Shown: positions 11,501-24,400 of the stretch, one piece after another
How the letters are laid out: each line of letters starts with the position of its first letter
Numbering within the stretch: the stretch's first letter is position 1
NCBI GenBank assembly: GCA_013399015.1
Contig: VWZX01005784.1
Span: 851,750-915,749 of the forward strand
Source of the DNA: Galbula dea
Taxonomy: Eukaryota > Chordata > Aves > Piciformes > Galbulidae
Direction: 5' to 3'
DNA: 64,000 bases
Notes under the pieces: generated by a model
What the model saw: only the letters and a program-made list of their open reading frames with translations
What the model was told of the DNA's origin: nothing
The model's database searches: none
Position numbers and translations under genes: made by a program

Positions 11501-14500
11501 CAGCAACCTACTTATCATCTTGCTTGAGGTGTTTGTTCACTGAGTGGACAAAGTCATTGTGCAGGCTGATGAGGTAACTGCTCAGGGCTGTGGAGCAGAG
11601 GCCCAGCCCCTGCCGGCGTGGCAGAAGGATCTCCAGCTTGCTGTCCAGGGTCAGCTCAGCATCACAGTAGCCCTTAGGAAGCTTAATTTCCCCTGAAATA
11701 AAAGGCAAAGACAACCTCCTGAGGTGGCCCAGAGCCAGCCCATGATGAGCAAGCCTCTCCTGAGCTGACCCAAGAGCTCTCTCTTCTAAATGCCCAAGGG
11801 AGCAAGTTCAGGTGAGAATCCTACAAGAGAGAAACAAAACTACTCCATTTGCACCTCCTCCAACCCTGAGTGGCCAAGGCCAGTTTTGAGTACATGTCTC
11901 AGCATCACTGAACTGGAGCTGTCAAACAGCAGCAAAGGAGCACTGTCTGACAGCTGGCAGGCTGGCTCACATCACTCTAAGCAACCCCAGGAAAGAAGGG
12001 CACTCACCATTGGTGTCCAGAGAGCTTCTCAGCTTGTTCCAAACAGACAGAAACACATTCACTCTCCTCTGCAACAGGCCTCTCATCACAGCTGAGGAAC
12101 AACCAAGACAAAGCCTTGAAACACCTTTTACTGGCAGCACTGCAACCCCATAACACAAGAATGTTCAAAGCACACCACTGAACTCCAGGCACTGCTCACA
12201 CAGACCCAGAGAAACTGGAGAGATACTAAACAGTTGACTGATGTTCTCAGATGGAGTCATCTGCTCTGGCTACATCCTTCTACTGACTGCTACCAGCCCA
12301 GGCTACAAGGCTGGGTGGATCCTTGGGTTGCTTCTGCATGACCTTCAAGTACTTTTCCAGAAGCACTTAAAAACATGAGGAATTAAGCAGAGTTAAAGGA
12401 GCTGCCACCAAATGTCTGCATGCTGCTCATGGATGGAGGGGAAGGACATCTACAGCACCTTTTAGGCAGGCTCTACTCTAGGGCAGAGCTCAGGAATTCC
12501 ACAGAACTACTGCTGCACCCAGGGATTCATGGTGCCTGTATCTGAGCAGGGGCCCTGCCCCTGCTGAACAATCTCCCTGGGCTTAGTGATCCTCTCTAGA
12601 GTTACCTGATGACTTTTCCAAGCCTGACTCCAGGCTCAAGGTCTCCAACCCATGAGGTTGGGAGTTGAAAGGAAAATATGAAGACCTAAGATTGCAAGCC
12701 CAAGAGAAGTTTTCACCTTCACTTTCACCTGGACTATCCAGTGCTTTTTTGTTCCACTACTTAAGAGCTTTAGCAGAGTCTCCTCACCTGAGAGAGGTTC
12801 ATTCAGGAACTCTCTGACTGAGCAGTGCTTGACATCAGCAGTGTTCTGAAATCTCTTCACCAAGTCTCTCTGCAGAGCCAGCAGCTCTGGCAGGAATTTC
12901 ACCAGCCTCAGTTCTGCTTCCTGGAAGAGGAGGAGGAGGCTAGGAAAAGCTCCTGGGCAAACCAGGTTGGAATACTTTTATGGAACTACACCTCAAATGC
13001 TTAAACCCCCATTTTCCATGTGCAGCTGAAGATTATAGAAAGCTATGAGAATAAAGACACTGTAAAATGAAAGAGTGGCTTAGTCCTGGCAAGAGTGAGG
13101 AGGGAGCTGAAACATGACCTCCAGGTGATCTCCTAACCTCAACCAGTCTGTGGTTCTGTGGCCTCTCTCCCCCATGTCACACTCACCTTCTGCAGAAACT
13201 TCCAAAGCAGAGGGACAGTGTCCTTGGCATTTTTCTGCTGGACCACATGCCCCAAGTTCTCCACTGAGATTCTCTTTCTGCAGCTCCACATCTTGGAGTG
13301 ATGGATGTGGCTGCCCCTTGGCAGCTGGGACAGGAAGGTGGCTGGGTCACCATAGACTATTTTCACCATTGGATTGGAAGAAATTCTCTCATCCTCCTGG
13401 ATTTGTCTATTTAACTTCAGAAGTTTTTTATCCAAACCCTGCATTGAAACAGAAAAACTCTCTCAGAAGTGGCAGGGTCAGAGAATGCTGAGCACCCACT
13501 GGAAGAGATTCCCCTCACGGCTTGGTGACCAACTGACACAGAACAGCTCAGAGCAGAAGAGGAACTCCTAGGGAAGGCATGCAAAGCACAGGGCAAAGAC
13601 AGCTCTCTACACCAGAAAGCTGTTCTTTGTGCTGCAGCTCATCCAACCAGCAGGACTAGGGGATGTATTTGGGGGGAAAAGGCAGACAGGATTCACTGGA
13701 GGCAGCCATATGCTCACTTGGACAAATACTTTCAACTGAGCCAAGGCATTTTGCTTTTCCAGCTACACAAAGTCCTCACAGCTCAGCTCTCCTCTCAGAA
13801 CTCCTTTCCACAGGCAGAAGAGAGCTGGCTGGCCCTTACCAATTAGGGCTAACCTGCAGTTGTGTCAGAGAGCTTGGCTTTAGGAGCAGCTGGGTGAGAA
13901 GTGCAGCACAGGTACTACAGCAGGTCAGAGTTCCAGGTAAGTGGATTTTGAACTGCTCATTACTGAAGTTTCACACAGCAAGCTTCTCACCTCCAATTCA
14001 GGAGCAATAATTGTTTCTGCAACCATTTCCTCCCATTTGTTTCTGCTCTCCTTGGTGGACAGCATACCAAGCTGAGCTGGCCCTGCAACAGGAACAGGCA
14101 GTCTTACATCTGCAGTATTTCAGGTTAAACTAAAGCACAGATCCTCTAAGCTTCCAGAGGTGACATCTTTGCAAGTCAGCATCATCAGCCAACAGCAATT
14201 ACAGAGCTCCTAGAAGCTCATCAAGTCTCCTGGTGTAGCTGGGGGTATCATCCAAAACTGCACACAGTGACCACAGCAGGAGCTTCAGGTCAGTCACTTG
14301 AGTGATGTGGACATGTACACAAGTCCTTCATGAACAAGTTGTCCAAGGCCAGACCATGATCAATGACAGACCAAAAACCAGCTTGCAATACTGGTCTGTG
14401 GTGTCACATACTAGAAGCATGGCTACAGTATACTATACACAGTAGAAAAAACCCCTCTGTGGCACCAGGACTCATGTCAACTTGAACTCAGATTCTGCTG

Positions 14501-15466
14501 TGAACCACACTCTGCCACCCCTCTTCTATCAAAGAGCTTCTTGGCAGTCACAGAGGCAGCACAAGATTACACACAGCACGAGCTACTGTCCTCTGAGTGG
14601 CTCCTGTACTTGTGAGCTGAAGGCTCTGACAACATGCCATGAGGTTAGTTGTTCAGCAATTCCTAACCAGAGTTTGGCACCAAACCTTGCAAACCTCACC
14701 CACTCAACCAGATTAGCAGAGCAGCTAAACTGCTGCTGCCCTGGAGGTGCTGCAGTAGCTTACAGATAGGGCATGGCAGGTAGCTTTCCTTACACTGGTT
14801 TGGATGCTCATGGGGGCCCTTCAGGAGGCTGCTGAGGACAAGATGAAGGATGCTGACAGTCTCATCCACACTCTTCCCCAAAATCTTTGTCAGCTGTGCC
14901 AGGTCCTCCTGAATATGCTCCTGCAGGAAACTCACTGGGTTGGGCACCAGTGGCTTGATAATGTTCTGCAATGACTGAAGAGCAACAGAAAGCCAGAGTG
15001 AGCACAGGCAGGAACATCCAGCAGCAGCACAAGGAATGCAGAACTACAGAACTACCAGAAAGCCAACTCCCTCCCAGAGGATTGCCAGCAGCTGAACAAA
15101 TAAAGGCAGGGATGTGCACATAAACGTGCATGCAAGTGCATGGAGGAACCAAAACCACCTCTGGGCAAGGAAGAAAGCGAATTTGGGTCTTGCACCATGA
15201 AAGTCTGCCCCAGTTGCCTGGCAGCAGGATGAAGAGGACCAGCACCACACAAAGGTTTCACTACTGTTTCATTACTGGAGGATACCTGAGGATGTCTTGT
15301 GGCTCCCAGCAGCATGGCCAAGTGTGTGAGCAGGCGAATCAGAGTGAAGACAAGCGGGGCCAGGGCTCGCTCAGACACTCCTGCTGCCTTCCTCTGCCCT
15401 GCACCTCCAAGGATGTGGCCAGTTTGAGTCCTGTCTTCAGTGCTCCTGTCAGGAAGTGCACATACA
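8569..15466 (-). CDS. RNF213: RNF213 C-terminal domain exons (13 exons)
   Basis: Exons: 15286-15466, 14794-14974, 13991-14082, 13187-13438, 12788-12920, 12008-12091, 11512-11692, 11187-11388, 10970-11047, 10485-10682, 9646-9735, 9357-9535, 8569-8722. They encode residues about 4757-5424, the helical C-terminal domain after the RZ finger. The first has the DRTQTGHILGG segment also seen in human RNF213, with LTHLAMLLGAT later. The 30-residue exon 9646-9735 (A-L-R-R-C-Q-L-K-H, then LWQLLS) has strong splice sites and phase 0. The last exon reads S-L-K-E-S-F-I-P-Y-L-D and ends E-R-R-D-S before TAG. All phases agree. Intron 9736-10484 carries nothing recognised; intron 8723-9356 carries a partial copy of exon 10485-10682. 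Confidence 0.92.
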
Positions 15467-18400
15467 CTGGTTTTTGCCTCAACAAAACCACACACAAGAG
15501 ATGTCTTTGATAGCCAGTAATGCCTGTTCTGACCCACCAGCTCGGTGAATGCCATGGAAGCTACCAGCCAAAAGTGCTACAGAGGAATGAGGACTTTGGT
15601 AAGTTTTGTACATAACAAGCAAATTTGGGTTTGCTGCCTGGTTACTCTTCCTTGGCCATATCTTCCCAACACACTCTGTGAGAGGCAACTGCCCAGCCCT
15701 GCAGGGCAAGGTTAGCCAACAGCATGATGGAGAGAGAAGAAGCCACTGCTGTTAGTAACTTTAGTGTTCATACACAAGGGCTGTTAGCACCAAACCAAAG
15801 ACTCAAGGAGCAGGGAGCACAAGTCAGTTACTGAAGCTCTAGTAGAAACTCTTCAGTCCTGCTGATCCACTGGAGAGAACACTGCCTGTTACTATTTGCT
15901 GGTGTAGAACCACATCACAGGGAGGAGCCTGGGCAAGCAGGGAGATGAAAACCCCTCCACCATCAGCCTGACAAGCTCTGATGCTAAGGCAGTTTCCGCA
16001 CAGTCAGAGTTCCACCAGCTGCTAACAGCTGAACTTCTTCCCCCTCAGAGGCCAGTGCCCAAGCTAACAGGGAATCCCACCATGTGCCACCTTGCAGGCA
16101 GCAGCATGAAGTGGCTGGCACCTTGTGGCAGCACTCCACCACCTAGCCCCAGGAGGCTGAAGAGTCCAAGCATACCGGATATGATGGAAGCCATGCAGGG
16201 GTTTGTGATGCTCCCCTCCAACTCGGGCACCACAGTCAAGGCAGTAGCTAGTTTCCATGGGGAGGCCACACTAGCAAAAAGCAAAAGGAGACCACTGAGT
16301 TCCAGAGTAAGAGCCTCTCCACCAGAGAAAGAGAAGGAAACAACAACCCAAGCTGTAACTGGTTCATTCAGAGAATGCCATAGACAGGGCAAAGGACCTC
16401 AGCCTCTCAGCTCCTGGGTCTCTGGTGTAAGCTGCTTTAGAGTTATCCTGAATTTTATATTACAGCAGCCAAATGATTAATAATACAGAGTTAAGAAAAT
16501 AAGCCACTGTGGAACATTAAAACCAGTAAAGAAAGCGAAAGAGTTTGCTGTTGAAAGCACTACATGCTTCAAAACCCAACAGCCTCCCATCCTTACCTCT
16601 CCTACAGCACAGGGGTGGCCATTTGGACAGGCTGCCAAGGGAAAGAAACAGGACAGTACTATAAGCCAGACATTTGTAAAGCCTCTCCTGCTTCCTCTCC
16701 TAGGGACCAGCATCTTGCAGCAAGAAAACACCCCAAGGTCTAATGAAAAGCACTGGCTGCCCCAAAGCTGAAAGCAGTGGCAGAGCCACATAGGAACCCC
16801 AGGAATTTTTCAGTGCTTCTCTCCTCAAGAAACAAGGACTGGAAGCCTGAAAGATTCTGCTACTGTGTCCTGCAGGCTGGGAGGCATGAAAGCTCCCAAC
16901 CTAGGAGAACCCTACTGTGGAAAGCAGAGAACTGAAAGCTGGCCAGGAAGGTGGCAAAGTTCTCTTCTGCTCACATCACTTGAACACTGCCAGAAACAAC
17001 AGGACAGGGCTTCCAGACTCAAGCTTTGTTCACAGCTGTGAGCCTGAGACTGAAGAGAAGCTTGCTGCATTGTGGTGCACTGCCCCCAGGAACTGCAGCC
17101 ACACGTTCATTTGCAGAGGGAAACTTGTGCCAAGAGGAGCCTGTCTGCCCTCACACGGGGGGCAGTCTCCTTCCCAAGCCAAGGGGTATCCTTCAGCTCC
17201 CTTCCCAGCCAGCCAGGAGCACTTACAGTACCAGTGCAGAGGGGACAAGTCTTTCCAGGCCCTCGCCTGAGCCATCATATCTTCTGGCATTGTAGGCAGA
17301 AAGGAGTGCTAAGGAGGGAAAAGGAGAAGGTGACAAGGGAATGTGTCAGTCCCCTCCTTCCTGCAGCACTCCACCACTGGCTCTACTCATGATGGGGAAC
17401 AGGAGGCATCTGAAAGCAGAGATCATGCAGATGCTGCCTGTGTACCTCTTCAAACCCTGCCTTGGAAAAGCCACTGCCAAGAGCTGCCAGTCTGTTAAGA
17501 CTTGCATGTGCACTCCCTAGACATCTCAGCTGGATTCCTCTTGGGGTGGCCTGCTGCCCCCTGCTGTGTACCAGCACCTTTCCTTATGCCCTGGATAGCC
17601 ACAAGTAGAGAAGCAGATCCCCCCACTGTGACTCAGCTTAGGGCTCCATGAGCCACTATCCCCTGGAGCACAGCATGACCTGCCAGCTGCTTTCAGACTT
17701 GCTCACTCAAACAGCAGCACAGTATTTGTGCAATACTGCTGAAGATGCAGAGGTGCCTTGAGAAGTGTCGATTAATCCCAACAGCACTGACATAATCATG
17801 CTGTGATTGGTAACTCACAGCTAAAGAGTCAGCTGGTGCTTTGGATGTTAAGAAAGGTTAGGTTATAGAGGAGCCAGCAGATCAGAGGACTAGCAAAATG
17901 CTGAATTGCCATCTGAGTTAAACCCCTTTACCTCCATGGTCCATGGATGGAAGGCCAGGTTCCTCAGGGGCTGCAGGAGGGGGTTCTGCCCACACAGCAA
18001 GACAGCTGTGGTGTGAACAGCCATTTCAATCAGTGCTCCATTGCAGCTGAAGCTTTGAGGGTCCACTGTCAGACATGGCACTGCATTCAGCACAAGAGAA
18101 GCTGCAAACTGCTGCAGGTCTGGAGACTTCAGGACTTGGGAGTTCTGGATGAACTCAGTCATGGCATCTGTTTGCTGAAAGCACACATTCAAAAGAAACA
18201 AACCCAGAATGATACTGCCACCAAACTGAAGAGGACTATCAGCTGCTTCCCATGCTGTGTTGCCCCTGCTTTGAGGACATTTCCAGTCTGCTCAGATCAG
18301 GACATAACCTTCTGTGGGGCAGAACAACAAAATGCTCTTCCACCGAGGATTCAGATCTATTCACCCTTACCAGTGAAGCATGTTTGTCACTTCACTTTCC

Positions 18401-21400
18401 AGGAGAAGGCCCTTACCTGCTGTTTGGGATGAAGACTTGAGTAACGAGCTCCATACAGGGCAGTAACCTCCCTGAAAATAGCCAGGAGGAGATGGACAGA
18501 CTGCACAGCTGGGGAGCTGCTAGATGCCTGCAAGAGAAGAACTGATGACATGACAGAAGAGGCTATAGCTGTCACAGCTACAGTTACTGGCATGAAGGCT
18601 TCAGGCAGGTCTGTGACACAGCTCTCCCCACAAATGAGGAGGGAGAGTGCAGGAATGGTTGTTCAAGCCATAAAGAAGTCACCTGGCAGCACTCAAGCTG
18701 ACTCAGGTTTTTACATCAGAAACCTCTGAAGTATTCTCTTCTACCATCAAGTTGGAATTGTGACCTCCCTACACAGCAAGCTGCAGCTGCCTTCCTTCAA
18801 ACCAACACACAAGTGGGGAAACACAAATCACAACCAGTGCATGGCAGAAGGCACAGAGACAGCTCAAGGCCCACTGTTTGCTAACTTCTTCCTGAAGATT
18901 TTCATATGGGAAGGAAGTTACCCAGGTTTTTGCATGGCAAGACAAGGCAAGGGAGAGATGGGCAGGCAGGGAGGGGTGGGTCCCATCACATCTCTCACCA
19001 TCTGCCTGCTCTCCTGTCAGCTACCTACAAGGTGCCTATGTTGCTTGCTGTAAAAGCTGCTATGAGAGATTACAAGGGGTGAAGCCACCAACAGAAACAG
19101 CCTCAGAGCTATGTGTGCTAGAACACAGGAGAAAGTCAAGCAGACACGTGTCTGCCAGCACAAGCCATTGGAACTTTCCAGCAAAGGCAGCTCAGGCATC
19201 TCCACTGGAGGAGATGCTGCCAGCATGAGCACAAAGCTCAAACACTGGCCATCCAGAAGCCAGGATTATGGTGAGGAGAGTGTGCCCTACCTTCTCTGCC
19301 TCCAGAAGACCCTCAGTCTCACACTCAACCATGGCTTTCCCCACAGCATCTCGCAGGGCTTTGTAGTTGCCGCCAGCTGCCAGGTAACGGTCGATGTGAT
19401 TGGACTGGCTGTTCTGCACCTGCACAGGGGAGAGCCTGGGGTGAGCGCTGTGGGCACTGACCAGACACTGGACAAGGCAGAATGTCCTCTTCCTCTCATG
19501 AGGTCTGGCATTTCAGCCTTTGCCAAGAGATAGCAGGCAGGCATGGCAACCCAGATGGATTCTCAGTGCCAGAGGAGACCCCGTTGAACAGAGAGCGAGG
19601 GCAAGTCATCTTCACACCACTCCCTCAAGAGCCACACAGCTGAAACACCCCAAAGCAGCACGAACTGAAGACTGAGAGGAGACCAAAGCCACCTCCAAGG
19701 AGCCACCTTTTCTTTACCTGTTGCAGAATTTCCACTGGGAACATCCAGTGGAACTGTGCCTCTGTGACAAGCTTCTGAGCAAACTCCATCCCGTGCTGAG
19801 CAGCCACCTTCCGGAGCAGGTAGACACGGTGCCAGTCATTCCTGGCCAGGCTACAGAACTCCTTCACACCTGCCAGGTACCTCTGCTTCTCCTCTACCTG
19901 TTTTTTTCTACCTGGAAAAAATAACAGTAAAAAAAGTAAGAAGCAAACCCACATTCTGCCTTGTGAAACTCTTCTGTCAGCACTAGCTGCAGCACCAAGC
20001 TCCTTTTGCTAGTACTAACCACACAGGAGAACACAAGAGGTCTCTCTTCCTCAGGTGCTTGTCTAGAGTGTCTCCTCAGTGGGGTTTTAGACAAGGAATC
20101 ATTTCCTCTGAGGATGACACTTCCATTTCCTTCTCTCAAGGACACGTTCTCCCATTTACTGGCAGTTCATTCTCAGAGCCCTTCCACCTTGCTCAGTAAT
20201 AGCTTTCCTTCATCTCAACTGCCCAGGTGATGATGCTCCCCAAGAACAATCTCCTGGGATGCATTTTGCTAGCCTGACATCCTTGATGCAAGGGCTGGGC
20301 AGCGACGTCCCTTGGAACTAGTTATGTTACTGCACTTTGATGCTTCAGGAAGTACCTGAGACCCTGCACACACTCCTTTCCTGGGTCAGAAGTCCTCTTC
20401 TTTATTGGCTCAGCAAATCAACTCATTCCTTCCTTTACTTTTTTTCCCCTCTGAAGTCTCTCTTCATCACTCTTAGCACAGAGCTCTCCTTCCTTTAAAA
20501 CAAGAGGCCTCCCAGCAGCTAGGTACCTGAAGCATCATTCATGCTTTATTCATTAAAGTTCAATTTAGTTGGCTCTAAAGAAAATTTCATTGTTAGCATC
20601 TGGAGGATAAAATAAATCTCCTTTCAAAGGGACAACCACCATGGAACTACACCCTAGGGGTCACTGGCACATCCTTGCTGCTAGTTATAAAGCACTATAA
20701 TAGCTAGTGAAGAGGACAAATAATGACTGACACTCCTAAGGAGAGGAGAGCAGAAAGCTGATGCACTTGGCTCTTGGCCATGCCTCAAAACAAGCTCCAG
20801 CAGAGCAGAGGTGCACTGCCTGTGTCCAGCCCATCTCCTGTGGAGCCTCTCAGCATCCCCAGCTGAGAGCAGAACAATGAAGCCTCACCTGTGGGCTCCT
20901 GCAAGCCAAAGAGCAGCTCTGCAGCCTCGCTCAGGTAGAGGCGAACCCTGGCCACTGCCTGCAGGTACTCCACAGATGACTCCTCAGGAGCTTCCTCAGG
21001 GCTCCTTGGCAGGTAGTTCTCTGGAAAGCTTCTGTCTCCAGGCAGGTAGGTTTTTTGCTCATATCCCAGGCTGCTCTCAGACTTTTCACACATGGAATCC
21101 TAAAGATGGGCCAGAATATTGCATGTGTGGCAGAACCACTTCAATCCATGTCCTGGGCATTGTTGCCTTCTATGTGTACGTCTCTCACGTGGTGCTGCCT
21201 CCACCCCAGTGCCATTGGCAACTCCCTGTGACCTCTCCAGTGCTTGTCCTAAGCCTCTGCCACATCCCCAAACACCATTTCCAGCACTGTGCCCAAGCTC
21301 TCTCCCATACTCCTAAGTATGGAGCTGAGCAAGAGAGTTCTGAGCATGCTGAGTGGCCACACGTGCTGAACAGGCACCACATGTTCCCAGGTGCCAGGCT

Positions 21401-24400
21401 CCACCTGCCTCTCCCTTAAATCAAAAGACAAGTTTTGATCTTACCTACAATTTTAATGACAACTGTAAGAGACTAAACCTCTACCCTGCTGTCAAGGTTG
21501 CTTAAAGTTGTCCAAAGCATTCAAAGTCACGCAAGGGGAGGAAAGGGAACAATCCAAACAGCATAACAAGCTAAAGGTCTGCCAACAAAACAAGAAAGCA
21601 GTCCAGTAGTGGACTCCTGCAGCTAGAAGTCCTCCTGCTTGCTGCACTCCAGTGTTGTAGCTGGACTTTTGTCAGGACTCACTTCACACTCAGACACCTG
21701 CCCAAGGTGTCCAAGAGGAAGAAGAATTTAATGCTGTGAACACACCCAAGCCTTACCTCGAAAAGCAAGGCTAGTTACTGGAGAGCAGGTTCTCACCAGG
21801 GGACCTCTCTTGGGCTTTCTAGCTGAGCAGCTAGTTATGTGCACAAGAAACTTGCCTAAAATTGCAGAAGACTTCCTATTCTTGGCTTTTGAATTCCTCC
21901 AAGAGTGCTACTGCCCAGCTCTTACCTCCAGGCAGTTGACAAAGAGCAGGTAGAGCTCCTTTTTGTCATTCCTCTCCAGGATCTCGCTGTGCTCCACTCG
22001 GGACAGGTAGTCTTGCACATCATGTTTCACTTCATTGAAGCTACAGGAGAGAGAAACACTCCCTTAGCACAGCTGCAATAGTGCTGGCTACTGGTGCTCT
22101 AAATCACTGAGCCACTAGCTGTGTCCATGTGACAGGTGGAGTCACTCTGGGTCCATCTGGAAGATGGGAAAGCAAAAGGTGCCATGTTTTGCCAGATATC
22201 CCCTAGCTTCCCAGCCTGAGCTAGGCTTTTATCATCAACAATGCTGAATTAGCATCTCCAGGGTGCAAAGTCATCCCATCTGTTTTAGACATCTGATTTT
22301 GGGAGATGGTCTCAGTTGGGAAATGCCTTTCTGTGCACTGACTGCAAAGGGAGCCTGGAGGAGCTAGCATGAGGTCTGTGTAAGCATACGGAGATCACTC
22401 TGATCCAGAGCACAGCAGTCACTCAGCTGTCCCCTGGTTCCCTGAGCCATCCACCTTCAGCACAGCTTGAGGTTAAGAACAGCTCAGGCTGAGGTAAACC
22501 TTGGCCCAGGCTGGCCAGATTCACCACAAGCCACGTGCAGGCCCAGGCAAGTTGCAGAACTGACACCAAGGCACAGGATTAATCTCACCTGCAGTGATTC
22601 CAACTCAGTGAACAGCCTGAGGGTGAGGAGAACCATCAGACTGGTTTGATGAGGTCAGGGAAAAGCAAGCTAAGGCACCCCCAGTGGAGCACCCATCCCT
22701 GGCCTGTGCTCACCTGTACTTCAGGAGCAGCTTCAGCATGACTGAGCGGATGATGGGAGTCTGATCCACCTCATCATTGAATGGGGACAGGAACTTGGTG
22801 TAGACAGCAGGATGGTCTGTGGAGACAAGGACAGGGCTAGCAGGTGAGAGGGACTGGCAAGAGAATCAGCTGCAGGAGACCCAGAGCCAGGATGAAGAGA
22901 GCTCACCTAAATCTTTCAGGAGGCTTCTGTGAACAAACAGCAGATTAAGGAGCTCCTGGATCACCTCTGCCTCGGGGGGTTCATTGTCCTTGAAGCTCAT
23001 GGTAGTGACCACATCTATGAAGAAGTTATTGCACCTCTGCCTGAACAGGGCATTTCTTGCTATAGCATCCCTAGGGGAAGGGTAAGCAGCATGAAGGCAA
23101 TGTTCAAACACAGAACAACCTGACTGATGGTGAAGCAAAGCAGACGCAGGCAGAAGTCTAAGGTGAGAGACTTTTCCAGCTTGCCAGAAGACTGGATTTG
23201 GGCACCACTTCAGTACCACTGCCTGCAAAGGCAGCATCACACTGACAGCCAAGACCACAACTGGCAGTGTGATGCCAGACACACTGACTGAGAGGGTTTT
23301 TGCTGAGCTATCTCACAGCAACCCAAGGTGACAAACAGCTCCCTTCTCCCATTCAGCCACTGACAGTGCTTTAGCTTTAGAGGGTCTTCTAACCAGTTTT
23401 CTTGCAGGGCCCAAGGCCTCTTCCTACAGACTTTTGAAACTGAACTAAAGAAACAGGAAACAGACAGGATCTGTTCTGGTTCCAGAGCTCCCTCCACCTA
23501 TTCTCCTCCTGTTGACAGCTTCAGACCCTCACACAACCACCCCCGCTGCCATGCTTCCACCTTGGAGGGGTTCAGTCCAGTACCTGATCTCCACAGACAC
23601 ATTTAAATCAACATCCTCCTCCACAGCAACTTTGCAGTATGGACAAAGCATCTGTGCTGGCACCAGCCAGGCTCTGATGCACTTCTGACAGAAGACATGG
23701 TGGCAAGGCAGGCAGACTGGATCCTCTGGTTCTCTCAGGCAGATTGGACATGGCTTCAGACCATACCTGCCGTTCAGAAACAGCAATGAACACAGTTGTG
23801 TCAATGTTGTCTTACCAGAGGTCTTTAGGATGCTCATCTGCAACTAGACTGAGGGGAGGAAAGGTTACTGGCTAAATGCTTAGCTCCAGGGTGCAGAGCA
23901 AAGCAGAAGTTACTGCTCTTCATTTGGATTTCATTACATTGTACACAGCACTGTCTGGCAACATGCTCAGCAGCACTGCTCAGAAACATGCTGGCAACAC
24001 AGGCAACACTTCTACTGGACCCTGCACCTTGTCCCCATGTCACTACCTGTAGAGCCTGTTGCTGACTTCATCCTTACATTGGCACAGCACTTTCATCACT
24101 GCAATAAAAGTTGGATGAGTCTTCATGTCTGAATCATGCTGGAAACACTGCAGAGGAAGAGGACAAAGCTAAATGACTCAGCTCTCATAGCCCAAGACAA
24201 AAATTCAGAGGGAAGAGGGGAATCTGATCTTCACTTGCCTTGGCAAGAAGCAAAGTGTATTTTTTCACTAAGTTCTCAAGCTCTGGCCTCAGAGAGCTGA
24301 TGCCCAACAAGACATGTTCCACAAAGAGGGACATGGCAAACACTCGGTTCCAGCACACCCTGTGGGGATCCAAACAGCACAGTCCTGAGCTGAGGGCACC

